Below, piece after piece: positions 27,085 through 35,377 of a stretch of 38,762 nt of DNA (positions are counted from its first letter, which is position 1; each line of letters starts with the position of its first letter). This DNA is from a bacterium (GTDB lineage Bacteria > Planctomycetota > SZUA-567): contig QKHZ01000111.1 of assembly GCA_003249795.1 (NCBI GenBank), positions 1 to 38,762 of the forward strand. The letters run 5' to 3'. The notes below the pieces were generated by a model. That model did not search any database and had not been told where the DNA came from. It was given only the letters and a program-made list of their open reading frames with translations. A program made the translations under genes and the position numbers.

Positions 27085-28266
27085 TCAGCTTTTGCCAAGC
27101 GCAACGATGCGTTCCATCGCTGTCTTGAGAACATCGTCGGGGTACGTCAACGAGATCCGGTAGAAGCCTTCGCCTGTTGCACCATAACCGCGTCCTGGGG
27201 TGATGACAACACCGGCCTTTTCAAGAAGATCTTCGGCAAATGCCAGTGACGAGCCTTTGTATTTTTCCGGAACCGGCGCCCAGACGTAAATCGTCGCCTT
27301 CGGTTTTTCTACCGGCCAGCCAGCCGCTGCCAGCGCGTCGCACACCATGTCACGGCGGCGCTTGTACACTTCATTGATCTTCGGCGTGAGTTCTTCGGCC
27401 AGTGACAACGCTTTTGCTGCTGCAAACTGAACCGCGCGCAGTGTGCCGTTATCGACATTGTCTTTCACTAGCTTTAGCGCCTTGACAGCCGACGCGTTTC
27501 CGACCACGCATCCGCAGCGCCAGCCGGTCATGTTAAAGCCTTTCGACAGGCTGAAGAATTCGACAGCCACATCGGTTGCACCGTCGACTTCGAGAATGCT
27601 CGGAGCCTTGTAGCCGTCAAACGAATTTTCGCTGTACGCGGAGTCGTGTGCGATCAGGATATTATTCTCGCGGCCGAACTCGATTGCGCGCTTGAAAAAG
27701 TCGAGGTCGGCGGTTGCCGTGGTTGGGTTGTTCGGATAGTTGATCCATAGGATCTTTGCTGCCTGACGGACTTCGCTGGGGATTTCGTCAAAGTCGAGCA
27801 GGAACTTCTTTTCCTTATGCAGCGGCACGTAGTAGGTGCACGCAGAGCAGAAGGTGTGGCCGATGTTGTAGGTCGGATACCCCGGAAGTGGAGCGATGCC
27901 GACATCGCCGGGATTCAGGATGCCCATGCAGAACTTGACGATTGCATCTTTGCTGCCCATTGTCGGGGCAACCTGGTCGTCGGCGAGGGTGACACCATAA
28001 CGGCGCTTGTAAAAGCTCTTGATCTCCTGCGCAAAGTCCGGCACCGGCGCGTCGCAGCCGTAGCGGTGGCGGTTGATATCGGCGGCATCGCGAACCGAGC
28101 GGCACAGTTCGTCAATAATCGGATCCGGCGTCGGAAAGTCGGGATCTCCGATTCCAAGGGTAATGACATCCGCACCCGCAGCGCGTTTGTCTGCGATCTT
28201 TTTGCGCAGCGCGGCAAACAGGTATGGCGGCAATTTTCCAACGCGGTCGGCAAGGGCAATTTCCAT
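27085..28266 (-). CDS. dapL: LL-diaminopimelate aminotransferase
   Basis: A class I/II PLP aminotransferase of 393 residues. The Schiff-base lysine lies in SLSKGFNMTGWR. DVITLGIGDPDFPTP, the YPNNPT motif and the Arg in FYRISL complete the fold. DapL converts tetrahydrodipicolinate directly to LL-diaminopimelate, bypassing the succinylase route. It is found in chlamydiae, other PVC bacteria, plants and some archaea. The adjacent dapB supports DapL rather than a general aspartate aminotransferase, but motifs alone do not fully separate them. The ATG has an AAAGGAG site. The product feeds both lysine and peptidoglycan. Confidence 0.85.
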   Translation of the reverse strand: MEIALADRVGKLPPYLFAALRKKIADKRAAGADVITLGIGDPDFPTPDPIIDELCRSVRDAADINRHRYGCDAPVPDFAQEIKSFYKRRYGVTLADDQVAPTMGSKDAIVKFCMGILNPGDVGIAPLPGYPTYNIGHTFCSACTYYVPLHKEKKFLLDFDEIPSEVRQAAKILWINYPNNPTTATADLDFFKRAIEFGRENNILIAHDSAYSENSFDGYKAPSILEVDGATDVAVEFFSLSKGFNMTGWRCGCVVGNASAVKALKLVKDNVDNGTLRAVQFAAAKALSLAEELTPKINEVYKRRRDMVCDALAAAGWPVEKPKATIYVWAPVPEKYKGSSLAFAEDLLEKAGVVITPGRGYGATGEGFYRISLTYPDDVLKTAMERIVALGKS

Positions 28267-28364
28267 AGCAAAACTCTCCTTTGAAATTCTCTATATCAAC
28301 AGTAGCCAATTATTTGAAAAAGATCACGCCGGGACGTCTGTCAGGCTGGTAAAGACACTTCCGG

Positions 28365-29165
28365 TTATTTTTTTCCAAAAAGTACGTCATCCATCGAGTA
28401 CATTCCCGGAGCTTTTCCGACCAGCCACTTGGCTGCCCGTAGGGCACCGGCGGCAAATACGTCACGATTCTGTGCGCGGTGGGTCAGTTCAATTCTCTCC
28501 GACAGACTTGCAAAGTGCGCCGTGTGTTCACCCACAACCGCGCCAAGCCGGAGCGCATGCATGCCGATTTCTGTTTTTGTGCGCGGCCCCGGTCGTCCTG
28601 AGCGGCCATGCACGAGATCTTTTTTAATGTCACGACCGAGTGCATCGCAGATGCTGCGTGCGATCATCAGCGCGGTTCCGCTCGGAGCGTCTGCCTTCTG
28701 GTTGTGATGTGTTTCTTCAATTTCAATATTGAAGTCGTCGCCCAAGGCTCTAGCGACTTCCCCCGCAACACGCACCAGAAGGTTCACCCCCAGCGAGTAG
28801 TTGCCTGCGTGGATGACCGGTACTTTTGTGGCCGCGTCGCGCACGATCTTTTCCTGATCCTCTGTCATTCCGGTTGTGCCGATTACAAGCGCGATGCCGA
28901 GTTCTGCTGCGCATGCTGCGTGTTTGATTGTCGCCTCAGGCGTGGTGAAATCGATCAGCGCTGCCGCATCGTTTGTGAGTTCTGCCGATAACATAACATC
29001 ACTTTCCGCTTCCGGATCAATCACACGCGCGGTTTGTCCCATCAGCGGGTGTCCGGCATATTCGATCGCCTGTGACAATTCCAGTGCGTCGTCGGCAGCT
29101 GTCAGCGCCATCAGTCGGCGTCCCATGCGTCCTGCTGCACCGTTAATTGCAATCTTCAAACTCAT
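28365..29165 (-). CDS. dapB: 4-hydroxy-tetrahydrodipicolinate reductase
   Basis: The 266-residue protein begins with the Rossmann motif INGAAGRMGRRL. The substrate motif EETHHNQKADAPSGTA contains the catalytic His-His, Lys and the PSGT loop. It reduces hydroxytetrahydrodipicolinate with NAD(P)H and supplies the substrate of DapL encoded next to it. Length is normal. The ATG has an AGGAGAAAA site. The gap to dapL is 98 bases. dapA is not in the window. Confidence 0.96.
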   Translation of the reverse strand: MSLKIAINGAAGRMGRRLMALTAADDALELSQAIEYAGHPLMGQTARVIDPEAESDVMLSAELTNDAAALIDFTTPEATIKHAACAAELGIALVIGTTGMTEDQEKIVRDAATKVPVIHAGNYSLGVNLLVRVAGEVARALGDDFNIEIEETHHNQKADAPSGTALMIARSICDALGRDIKKDLVHGRSGRPGPRTKTEIGMHALRLGAVVGEHTAHFASLSERIELTHRAQNRDVFAAGALRAAKWLVGKAPGMYSMDDVLFGKK

Positions 29166-29233
29166 CAGGATTTTCTCCTATTGTTGATCAAGTCAGGTGT
29201 TCTGTTGCACATGCCTTCTGGAGAGGATCAACG

Positions 29234-29728
29234 CTATTCTGTTGTTAATCCCGCATGGTTCCACCCACCGCCTTCGACATGAAACGAAACCTTGCTTACG
29301 CCGAGTTTGATGCAGAGCGCCGCTACCGATTCAACCAGATCCATCCCGGCAATCGGGTTGGCCTGCACGACCACGCAGACATCACCATGGCGCAGGCGGG
29401 AGCGGCTGACGGCGTCTGTAAATGCGTCGACATCGTAATCCGATCCGCCGAGTTTCATCTGGCCGTCTTCTTCGATCATCACGCACACGCGGCCAATCGA
29501 ACCTTCCAGAATCTCTTTCGAACGTTTGCGAATCGCTTCATCTTTTGTTTCAAACATGTCCTGCATGAGTGTCTGCCACGCAGGTTCAGGCATCCAGTCC
29601 GGACCTTTTTTTCGGCTCAGCCAGAACGCTCCGGCTGCGACCAGAGTCGCGACCAGAATGACCGACAGGATGATCCGTCTGCGTTTGATCGCCTTTTGTT
29701 CCGGCGCGTCAGTTGTATCTATAGTCAT
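29234..29728 (-). CDS. Single-span membrane protein, ExbD/TolR-like
   Basis: The 164-residue protein has a short cytoplasmic N-terminus, one membrane helix (IILSVILVATLVAAGAFWL) and a periplasmic domain. Its last 60 residues (VCVVVQANPIAGMDLVES, then GVSKVSFHVEG) resemble the ExbD/TolR fold, where a strand ending in Asp/Asn is followed by a helix and a terminal strand. The intramembrane Asp essential to ExbD is not evident, and no ExbB/TolQ gene is nearby, so energised transport is doubtful. The start is ATG 29728, which overlaps the thrC stop as TGATG; the upstream TTG at 29752 is less likely. Confidence 0.55.
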   Translation of the reverse strand: MTIDTTDAPEQKAIKRRRIILSVILVATLVAAGAFWLSRKKGPDWMPEPAWQTLMQDMFETKDEAIRKRSKEILEGSIGRVCVMIEEDGQMKLGGSDYDVDAFTDAVSRSRLRHGDVCVVVQANPIAGMDLVESVAALCIKLGVSKVSFHVEGGGWNHAGLTTE

Positions 29729-31164
29729 CAGCAGCATCCCGAGCAACCGCAACCGCAGCCATCATTGCCACCGGCTTTACGGATGGCATCAATAATCTCG
29801 CCGAGGTCGTTGGCGACTGCAACGGGACTGTTGCGGAACTCCGTGGTCTTGACGCCATACTCGCCGTATTGTGCAGCCAGATCCGCTTCGCTTGCGCTGT
29901 GGTAAGCCACAGTCGCGTGCGGATCTTTGAGCTGGTGGCCGGTGAGGATGCACGCAACTCGTGCGTCCTTGTCGATCACGCCTTCCTCGATCAGTTGCTT
30001 GAGACCTGCAACGCTGGCGGCACTCGCCGGTTCGCAACCGAGGCCTTCCTGCGCCACGCGCGCCTTTGCATCGAGTATGCGCTGGTCGGTTGCCGTGCGC
30101 ACAACGCCGTTGGTGACTTCGATTGCCCGCAGGCATTTTTTCAGATTCACCGGACGGTTGATTTCGATGGCGCTGGCGATGGTGTGGGCCCGTTCGCCGC
30201 GTGAGTCGAGACCGTCGTAATATTCTTTGATAATCGCGTCGTTGACGTGACCGCCGTTCCATGTCAGTTTCTTGCCGTTGACGAGCCGGTCGAAGGTTGG
30301 CGCACCTTCTGCGTTGATCACGGCGATCCGCGGCATTTTGTCGATCAGGCCGAGTTTGTGCAGTTCCATGAAGGCCTTGCCGAACGAAGAGGAGTTGCCG
30401 AGGTTGCCGCCGGGAACCACGATCCAGTCCGGCACGATCCAGTCAAAGCCTTCGAGCACGCGGAACATGATCGTCTTCTGTCCCTCGAGGCGGAAGGGGT
30501 TGACGGAGTTGACCAGATAGATGCCTTCTTCGGTACAGACTTCCTGCACCCGCGCCATCGCATCGTCAAAGTCGCCTCGCACCAGCAGCGTCAGCGCGCC
30601 GTAATCGAGCGCCTGCGAGAGCTTGCCGTATGCGACCTTGCCGTCACCGATAAAGATGATCGCCTTCATGTTGCCCGAAGCCGAAGCAAATGCGGCTAGA
30701 GACGCGCTGGTATTGCCGGTTGAGGCGCAGGCAGCGACTTTCCCGCCGACCATCTTGGCGTGGGTGAACGCACCGGCCATGCCGTTGTCTTTGAAACTGC
30801 CTGACGGGTTCAGCCCTTCGTATTGAAGGAACAGGTTCTTCGGGTTGAGTCCGACGTAATCGGCAACCTTGGGCGAGTGCCGCAGTTGAGTGTGTCCCTC
30901 GCCAATGGTGACGCGGTCTTCCGGCTTTGCGAATCCGACCATCGGCGCAAAACGCCATACGCCGCTGATCTTGCCCATGCCGCCGGAGGGCATCGGGACA
31001 ATGCCGAGATCTTTCGCTGATTTCGGCAGCGGTGCCTTGTCCCATTCATAATCAATATCCAGCAGGTTGCCGCATGCCGGGCATTTACTCAGGATCTGGC
31101 CGACATCATAGGTCTTGGCACAGTCGGGATTGATACACTTTTGAAACGCAGGAACCTGTTGCAT
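29728..31164 (-). CDS. thrC: Threonine synthase with an N-terminal zinc ribbon and a Cys-rich tail
   Basis: A 478-residue PLP enzyme. The cofactor lysine lies in NPSGSFKDNG, and ASTGNTSASLAAFA and PGGNLGNSSSF are phosphate-binding loops of threonine synthase. The N-terminus holds a zinc-ribbon-like CINPDC/CPAC pair. The C-terminus ends CGCGCSGCC, an unusual cysteine cluster. It converts O-phosphohomoserine to threonine. The ATG at 31164 lies 6 bases after GGAG, so the first ten residues of the longer frame are dropped. A promoter lies about 120 bases upstream. The following gene overlaps the stop by one base. Confidence 0.93.
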   Translation of the reverse strand: MQQVPAFQKCINPDCAKTYDVGQILSKCPACGNLLDIDYEWDKAPLPKSAKDLGIVPMPSGGMGKISGVWRFAPMVGFAKPEDRVTIGEGHTQLRHSPKVADYVGLNPKNLFLQYEGLNPSGSFKDNGMAGAFTHAKMVGGKVAACASTGNTSASLAAFASASGNMKAIIFIGDGKVAYGKLSQALDYGALTLLVRGDFDDAMARVQEVCTEEGIYLVNSVNPFRLEGQKTIMFRVLEGFDWIVPDWIVVPGGNLGNSSSFGKAFMELHKLGLIDKMPRIAVINAEGAPTFDRLVNGKKLTWNGGHVNDAIIKEYYDGLDSRGERAHTIASAIEINRPVNLKKCLRAIEVTNGVVRTATDQRILDAKARVAQEGLGCEPASAASVAGLKQLIEEGVIDKDARVACILTGHQLKDPHATVAYHSASEADLAAQYGEYGVKTTEFRNSPVAVANDLGEIIDAIRKAGGNDGCGCGCSGCC

Positions 31165-31284
31165 ATGGCACTCCATCGGTAGTGGGTAAAACACGTCGCC
31201 GTTCGGCTAACGCTAATCCAAGGCCGGTAAAAATAGTAAACGCGCCTTTTTTGGGAAAACCTCCGCAAAGACACCGAAACGGAC

Positions 31285-31312
31285 ATTGTAAGTCAAGGTG
31301 CGATTCTGTCAA
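31285..31312 (-). promoter_or_regulatory. Sigma-70 promoter of thrC and downstream genes
   Basis: On the minus strand a perfect TTGACA (31312-31307) and TACAAT (31290-31285) are 16 bases apart. The predicted leader is about 115 bases and contains a small GCCG-AA-CGGC stem (around 31197-31206). I see no Thr-rich leader peptide or known riboswitch in it. Confidence 0.7.
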
Positions 31313-31392
31313 GCAAAACGCCAACAAACATTTGTCAAACAAAGGCTTGTGGTGCATGTCGTGCAGAGTCGTTTGCTGGTTGTGAATCGGTG

Positions 31393-33819
31393 CTACCGGC
31401 TGTACTCTGTGCAGAGTGTGCGGGCAGGGAAAAACAGGCGGATTGCACACCAGAGCATCCAGACGACAAAGAAAATGGCTGAGAGAAAGCAGATGCAAAA
31501 TTCAATCCAAGCGGCCCAGCCCCAGAAACCGCCGTCATAGGCAAAGCAGACGTCATGTTTGCCGGGGGCGAGCCAAACCGCCTTGAATGCGAGATTTGCA
31601 CGTTCTACAGGCACAGAAGCGCCGTCAACCGTTGCGGTCCACTCCGGCGTAAAACTGTCGGCATAGACCAGCCATCCGCCATGTTTGCCAGTAACCTTCA
31701 CTGCGAATTCAGCCCGGTTTGCGCTGAAGTGGCTGACCTCTGCTTCAAAGATCGCATCTTTATCACTTTCCAACGGCGCTTCTGCGGGACGATTTGGATC
31801 GAGGTTGTGTTGTGTACTATCGCTACCGGAGCTTGGTTTCAAGAGAACGACTGTATTTTTCAGTTCATCAATGGATCTAATTTTCAGTTCTTCAGCCGCT
31901 TTCTGTTCAGTTGGACAAACAATAGCATGGCGAACAAACCGCAGTTTTGGCGCGGTGTTGCCTGTCAGGAAACGAAACTTGTCGTTGGCTGGATTGTCGA
32001 TCATGTCGAAATCAGAATTTAATGTGTCCAGCAATGACGATGCAGACCGGGTTACTCGCAATCTGCGGAAATTGTCGGAATAAGGTGCGCCCCAGTTGTC
32101 GATCTGGCTGACGCCGAACATAATGGGATAGTCTGCTCCCCAAGTTGCGGTGCAAGTATCAAGCGCATCACGCTGTGTTTGGGTCAGGTCGTTTGTGCCT
32201 TTCGGATTTTGTCTTGTGTCAACGTATGCCAGTGGCTTGGTCTGCATCGAAGGAGAGGACTCAATGTGATGCGCGGCCTCCGGCGTCAGTGCATGGTCGT
32301 ACCGGAAATAAACTCTTCTGTATGTTGTCAGATCAAACAGCAGACCAGCCATCAGCGCGCACTGCCAGCCGATCCATAGATGCCTGTTTTTCGTCGGACG
32401 CCACTCTGAAAAACGCTTTGACAGAAGAACGGCTCCTGCGATGAAGATAAGAATATAAAGCTCTGTTCGGGCAAGATAGAGTGGAATATTCCAATGTCGG
32501 CCGTTGAAGCTGCCGAATGGCATCAGCAAGGTGCTCCAGACCGATTGGCTCAACGTCATTCCCAAAATCGGCGTAACCGTCAGGTCAATTGCAACGACCA
32601 ATAGGGCAGCAGCCCATAAGAATCGTGATGACGTCATCCGCTCAAACGCATACTCACAACCCCATCCAGCCATCAGGATGATGAAAATCCGCTCAAACTG
32701 CCAGACAAAACCCATGCGGTGCAGGAAGTTGATTTCTGGAAAATAATAACATGCAATTGCCCCGATGACACCCAGAGCAATCAGAAGCGTGACTCCGGCT
32801 CCGACCAGCAGAGAGAGAAACGCTGGGTTGCGAACTTTGCCGATTGCCAGAAACGCCATAATCAGCGGAAGGATGCCCGCATAAATGATCGGTTCTGCGT
32901 AGTATTCGAGCTCAATCATCTGCGGCATGCATCCGGAGAATAGCATCCGGAATACATTCAACGGGTTCTTGTACTGAAATATAGACAGAATATTCAGCAT
33001 CGCGTTATCGGCAGAGAGTTTCGCATCGTTTTCCGCTGAGGGCACGAGTGTTCCGTCAACGGCGCTTGTCAGCAGGATCGCATAAAGCGCAGTGATGGCA
33101 ATAAACCCGCTCATCAATAAAACCGAAGCCTTGTCCGGCCGGATCAGCGACTTCAGCGCGGACGGTGTTTTAATGATCAGGGGGATCTGAATGAACGCCA
33201 ATAGAATCAAACTGGTTGGCCACGCGTCGGTTGTATTTCCGAAAAATCCGAGCACAGTCAGAACGGCTGCCGACCAGAACAACCATGGCTTTTCATCGCG
33301 ATAAAACCGCAGCAGGCAGTACAGCGTCAATGGTATCATCGCATAATACCGGTACATGAAAAAGACCTGCGTATGTGTAAAGGTTGTCATGATCACGCTC
33401 AGGCAGACGATAAACCACGTTAGCGGATGCTTGAACCATAGCCCGCACAGTAGCCAGAATCCAAGAATCAAGGGGATCACGTCCAGTACACTTGCGATTC
33501 GGTAAAGAAGAAGCGTATCTGTAACGCCCAGCATTTTCCCCATGATCATGCAAAAGATTTCAAACGGGCCGAGGGCGATTTGATCTGAATAGGTCGGCAG
33601 TCCGAATGCATCGTAGGGCATCCACCGCGCCAATTCGCCGTAGTAATAAAAGACAGTATAGAAATACTGGAAAATCTGGAAGCTGTGGCGCGTCTCATTC
33701 GCGGGAAGATCTGCGCCGGATAGAAATGCGCGGATCATTGCGTAGAAAATCAGGAGAAACACGGGCAGAAGTCGGTACAGCAGAGTGCAGGAGTTTTTTT
33801 TCACTAAATCCATATTCAT
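31393..33819 (-). CDS. YfhO-like polytopic membrane protein (GT-C-like)
   Basis: About 808 residues. The first 550 contain a dozen or more hydrophobic helices (for example LLPVFLLIFYAMI, LLMSGFIAITALYAILL, IFIILMAGWGC). The end has the soluble beta-domain typical of YfhO: WLVYADSFTPEWTATVDG, then VPVERANLAFKAVWLAPG and a last membrane helix. Members of this group are thought to act in glycosylation of surface polymers, with undecaprenyl-linked sugars as likely donors; the exact reaction here is unknown. The start at 33819 has an AGGAA site; the earlier frame start adds about 30 basic residues without one. Confidence 0.82.
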   Translation of the reverse strand: MNMDLVKKNSCTLLYRLLPVFLLIFYAMIRAFLSGADLPANETRHSFQIFQYFYTVFYYYGELARWMPYDAFGLPTYSDQIALGPFEIFCMIMGKMLGVTDTLLLYRIASVLDVIPLILGFWLLCGLWFKHPLTWFIVCLSVIMTTFTHTQVFFMYRYYAMIPLTLYCLLRFYRDEKPWLFWSAAVLTVLGFFGNTTDAWPTSLILLAFIQIPLIIKTPSALKSLIRPDKASVLLMSGFIAITALYAILLTSAVDGTLVPSAENDAKLSADNAMLNILSIFQYKNPLNVFRMLFSGCMPQMIELEYYAEPIIYAGILPLIMAFLAIGKVRNPAFLSLLVGAGVTLLIALGVIGAIACYYFPEINFLHRMGFVWQFERIFIILMAGWGCEYAFERMTSSRFLWAAALLVVAIDLTVTPILGMTLSQSVWSTLLMPFGSFNGRHWNIPLYLARTELYILIFIAGAVLLSKRFSEWRPTKNRHLWIGWQCALMAGLLFDLTTYRRVYFRYDHALTPEAAHHIESSPSMQTKPLAYVDTRQNPKGTNDLTQTQRDALDTCTATWGADYPIMFGVSQIDNWGAPYSDNFRRLRVTRSASSLLDTLNSDFDMIDNPANDKFRFLTGNTAPKLRFVRHAIVCPTEQKAAEELKIRSIDELKNTVVLLKPSSGSDSTQHNLDPNRPAEAPLESDKDAIFEAEVSHFSANRAEFAVKVTGKHGGWLVYADSFTPEWTATVDGASVPVERANLAFKAVWLAPGKHDVCFAYDGGFWGWAAWIEFCICFLSAIFFVVWMLWCAIRLFFPARTLCTEYSR

Positions 33820-34077
33820 TCTTTTCCTGACTTCTGGCCGAATCTTGCGGGTAAATTTCACATAATTTCTTTTGGATTTTATCAAACGAGCATATGCCAT
33901 ACAAGCCATAAATCATTTACAGCAAAATGCTTTCAGTATGAGACTGTCTGTGAATCCTTGACTTGGGAATCATCCTGTTTCTCTTTCGCAGATCAAATAT
34001 CACTGAAATTTCCTGCAAGGCAGAAAATCAGCCTGCGCCATGGAAGCGGGCAACCACCACTTTTCCACGAAAACCGC

Positions 34078-34106
34078 TTGAACCGGCAAGATGAGGCGGG
34101 TACACT
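34078..34106 (+). promoter_or_regulatory. Sigma-70 promoter of galK
   Basis: TTGAAC (34078-34083) and TACACT (34101-34106) are 17 bases apart. The leader to the ATG at 34137 would be only about 24 bases. Confidence 0.65.
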
Positions 34107-34136
34107 GGCGTACTTCTTTTGATGGAGATGGTAACC

Positions 34137-35303
34137 ATGCAAGTACTGCAAAACGCAATCAGTGAGTTTACAAACGTCTTTGGCGAAGCCCCGACCGCTG
34201 CCGGTATCGCACCAGGCCGCGTGGAAGTCCTTGGCAATCATACTGATTACAATGACGGCTTCATCCTGTCGGCTGCCATTGACCGGCATATTGTCATTGT
34301 CGGCCGCGCCATCTCCGGCACAACTGCGCATGTCTATTCGGGGTCATTCCGCACAGGCGAGACCTTCGAAGTCGCCAGTCCCGCTAAAAACGAAAAGAAC
34401 TTCTGGCTGAATTATATTCAGGGCGTTGTGGCTGAGTTGAACAAGAAGAATATCAAAACAGGCGCGTTTGAGGCGTATGTTACCGGCGACGTCCCGTTGG
34501 GTGCAGGTCTCAGCAGCTCTGCGGCGCTGGAAGTGGCGACGCTGTTGTTTCTGAAGCAACTCTTCGGCTTTGAGATGGACCAGATCGACGTGGCTCTGAC
34601 TGCGCAGGCGGCGGAAAACAAGTTCGTCGGCGTCAACTGCGGCATTCTCGACCAGTTCTCTTCGGCAATGGGCAAGAAAGACCACCTGATCTATCTCGAT
34701 TGCCGGGATCTGAAAAAATACGACCATATCCCGCTGGGTGAAAACGCCGCGCTGGTTCTGGCAAACTCCATGGCAAAGCACGCTCTTGCCGACGGCACGT
34801 ACAACCGCCTGCGTGAACATTGCCACAGTGCCGCCCGTCACTTTGCCGGGGTTCTCGGCAGTCACGTTACCCACCTGCGCGATGTTTCAGTTGACGAGTT
34901 CGACCACAATCACCACGGGCTTGATCAAGATACCCGCCCGCGTGCAAAACACGTAATTACCGAAAACCAGCGCGTTCTTGACGGCGTTGCAGGGCTCAAA
35001 AGCGGTAACCTTTCGGTTATGGGTGACTGTATGCTTGCCAGCCACGCATCAAGTCGTGACGACTTCGGTAACTCCTGCGATGAGCTGGACATGCTTGTGC
35101 GCTGCTCGATCGGGATCGACGGCTTTTACGGCTGCCGGCTTTCAGGCGGCGGATTTGGCGGCTGCACCGTCAACCTTGTCCAGCGTGACAAGGCCGAAAG
35201 TTTTGCCGCAGAACTTGCCGACCGTTACAAGGCGCAAACCGGTATTGATGCGGATATCTATATCTGCAAGGCCGTTGACGGGGCGCAGGCAAAAGCGCTC
35301 TGA
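34137..35303 (+). CDS. galK: Galactokinase (GHMP family)
   Basis: The 388-residue protein has the galactokinase signature APGRVEVLGNHTDYND, the ATP-binding loop VPLGAGLSSSAALEV, the catalytic Asp in CGILDQFSS, and the third GHMP motif LSGGGFGGCTV. It phosphorylates galactose at C1. In textbook galactokinases the signature reads GRVNLIGEHTDYN; here N34 replaces the sugar-contacting Glu while H35 and D37 are kept. Substrate preference may therefore differ. No galT or galE is adjacent. The ATG at 34137 follows GGAGATGG; the extra codons from 34119 are not needed. It ends with a clear terminator. Confidence 0.9.
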   Translation: MQVLQNAISEFTNVFGEAPTAAGIAPGRVEVLGNHTDYNDGFILSAAIDRHIVIVGRAISGTTAHVYSGSFRTGETFEVASPAKNEKNFWLNYIQGVVAELNKKNIKTGAFEAYVTGDVPLGAGLSSSAALEVATLLFLKQLFGFEMDQIDVALTAQAAENKFVGVNCGILDQFSSAMGKKDHLIYLDCRDLKKYDHIPLGENAALVLANSMAKHALADGTYNRLREHCHSAARHFAGVLGSHVTHLRDVSVDEFDHNHHGLDQDTRPRAKHVITENQRVLDGVAGLKSGNLSVMGDCMLASHASSRDDFGNSCDELDMLVRCSIGIDGFYGCRLSGGGFGGCTVNLVQRDKAESFAAELADRYKAQTGIDADIYICKAVDGAQAKAL

Positions 35304-35325
35304 TTGATTTTAAAAACAATATGCT

Positions 35326-35360
35326 GCCGCGGATGAATTCATCTTCACGCGGCGGTTTTT
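35326..35360 (+). terminator. Intrinsic terminator after galK
   Basis: GCCGCG (35326-35331) pairs with CGCGGC (35348-35353). Between them sits the 12-base palindrome GATGAATTCATC (35332-35343), which extends the stem. TTTTT follows at 35356-35360. It ends only 17 bases before the deacetylase start codon. Confidence 0.75.
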
Positions 35361-35377
35361 ATTCCCGGAGAGATTGG

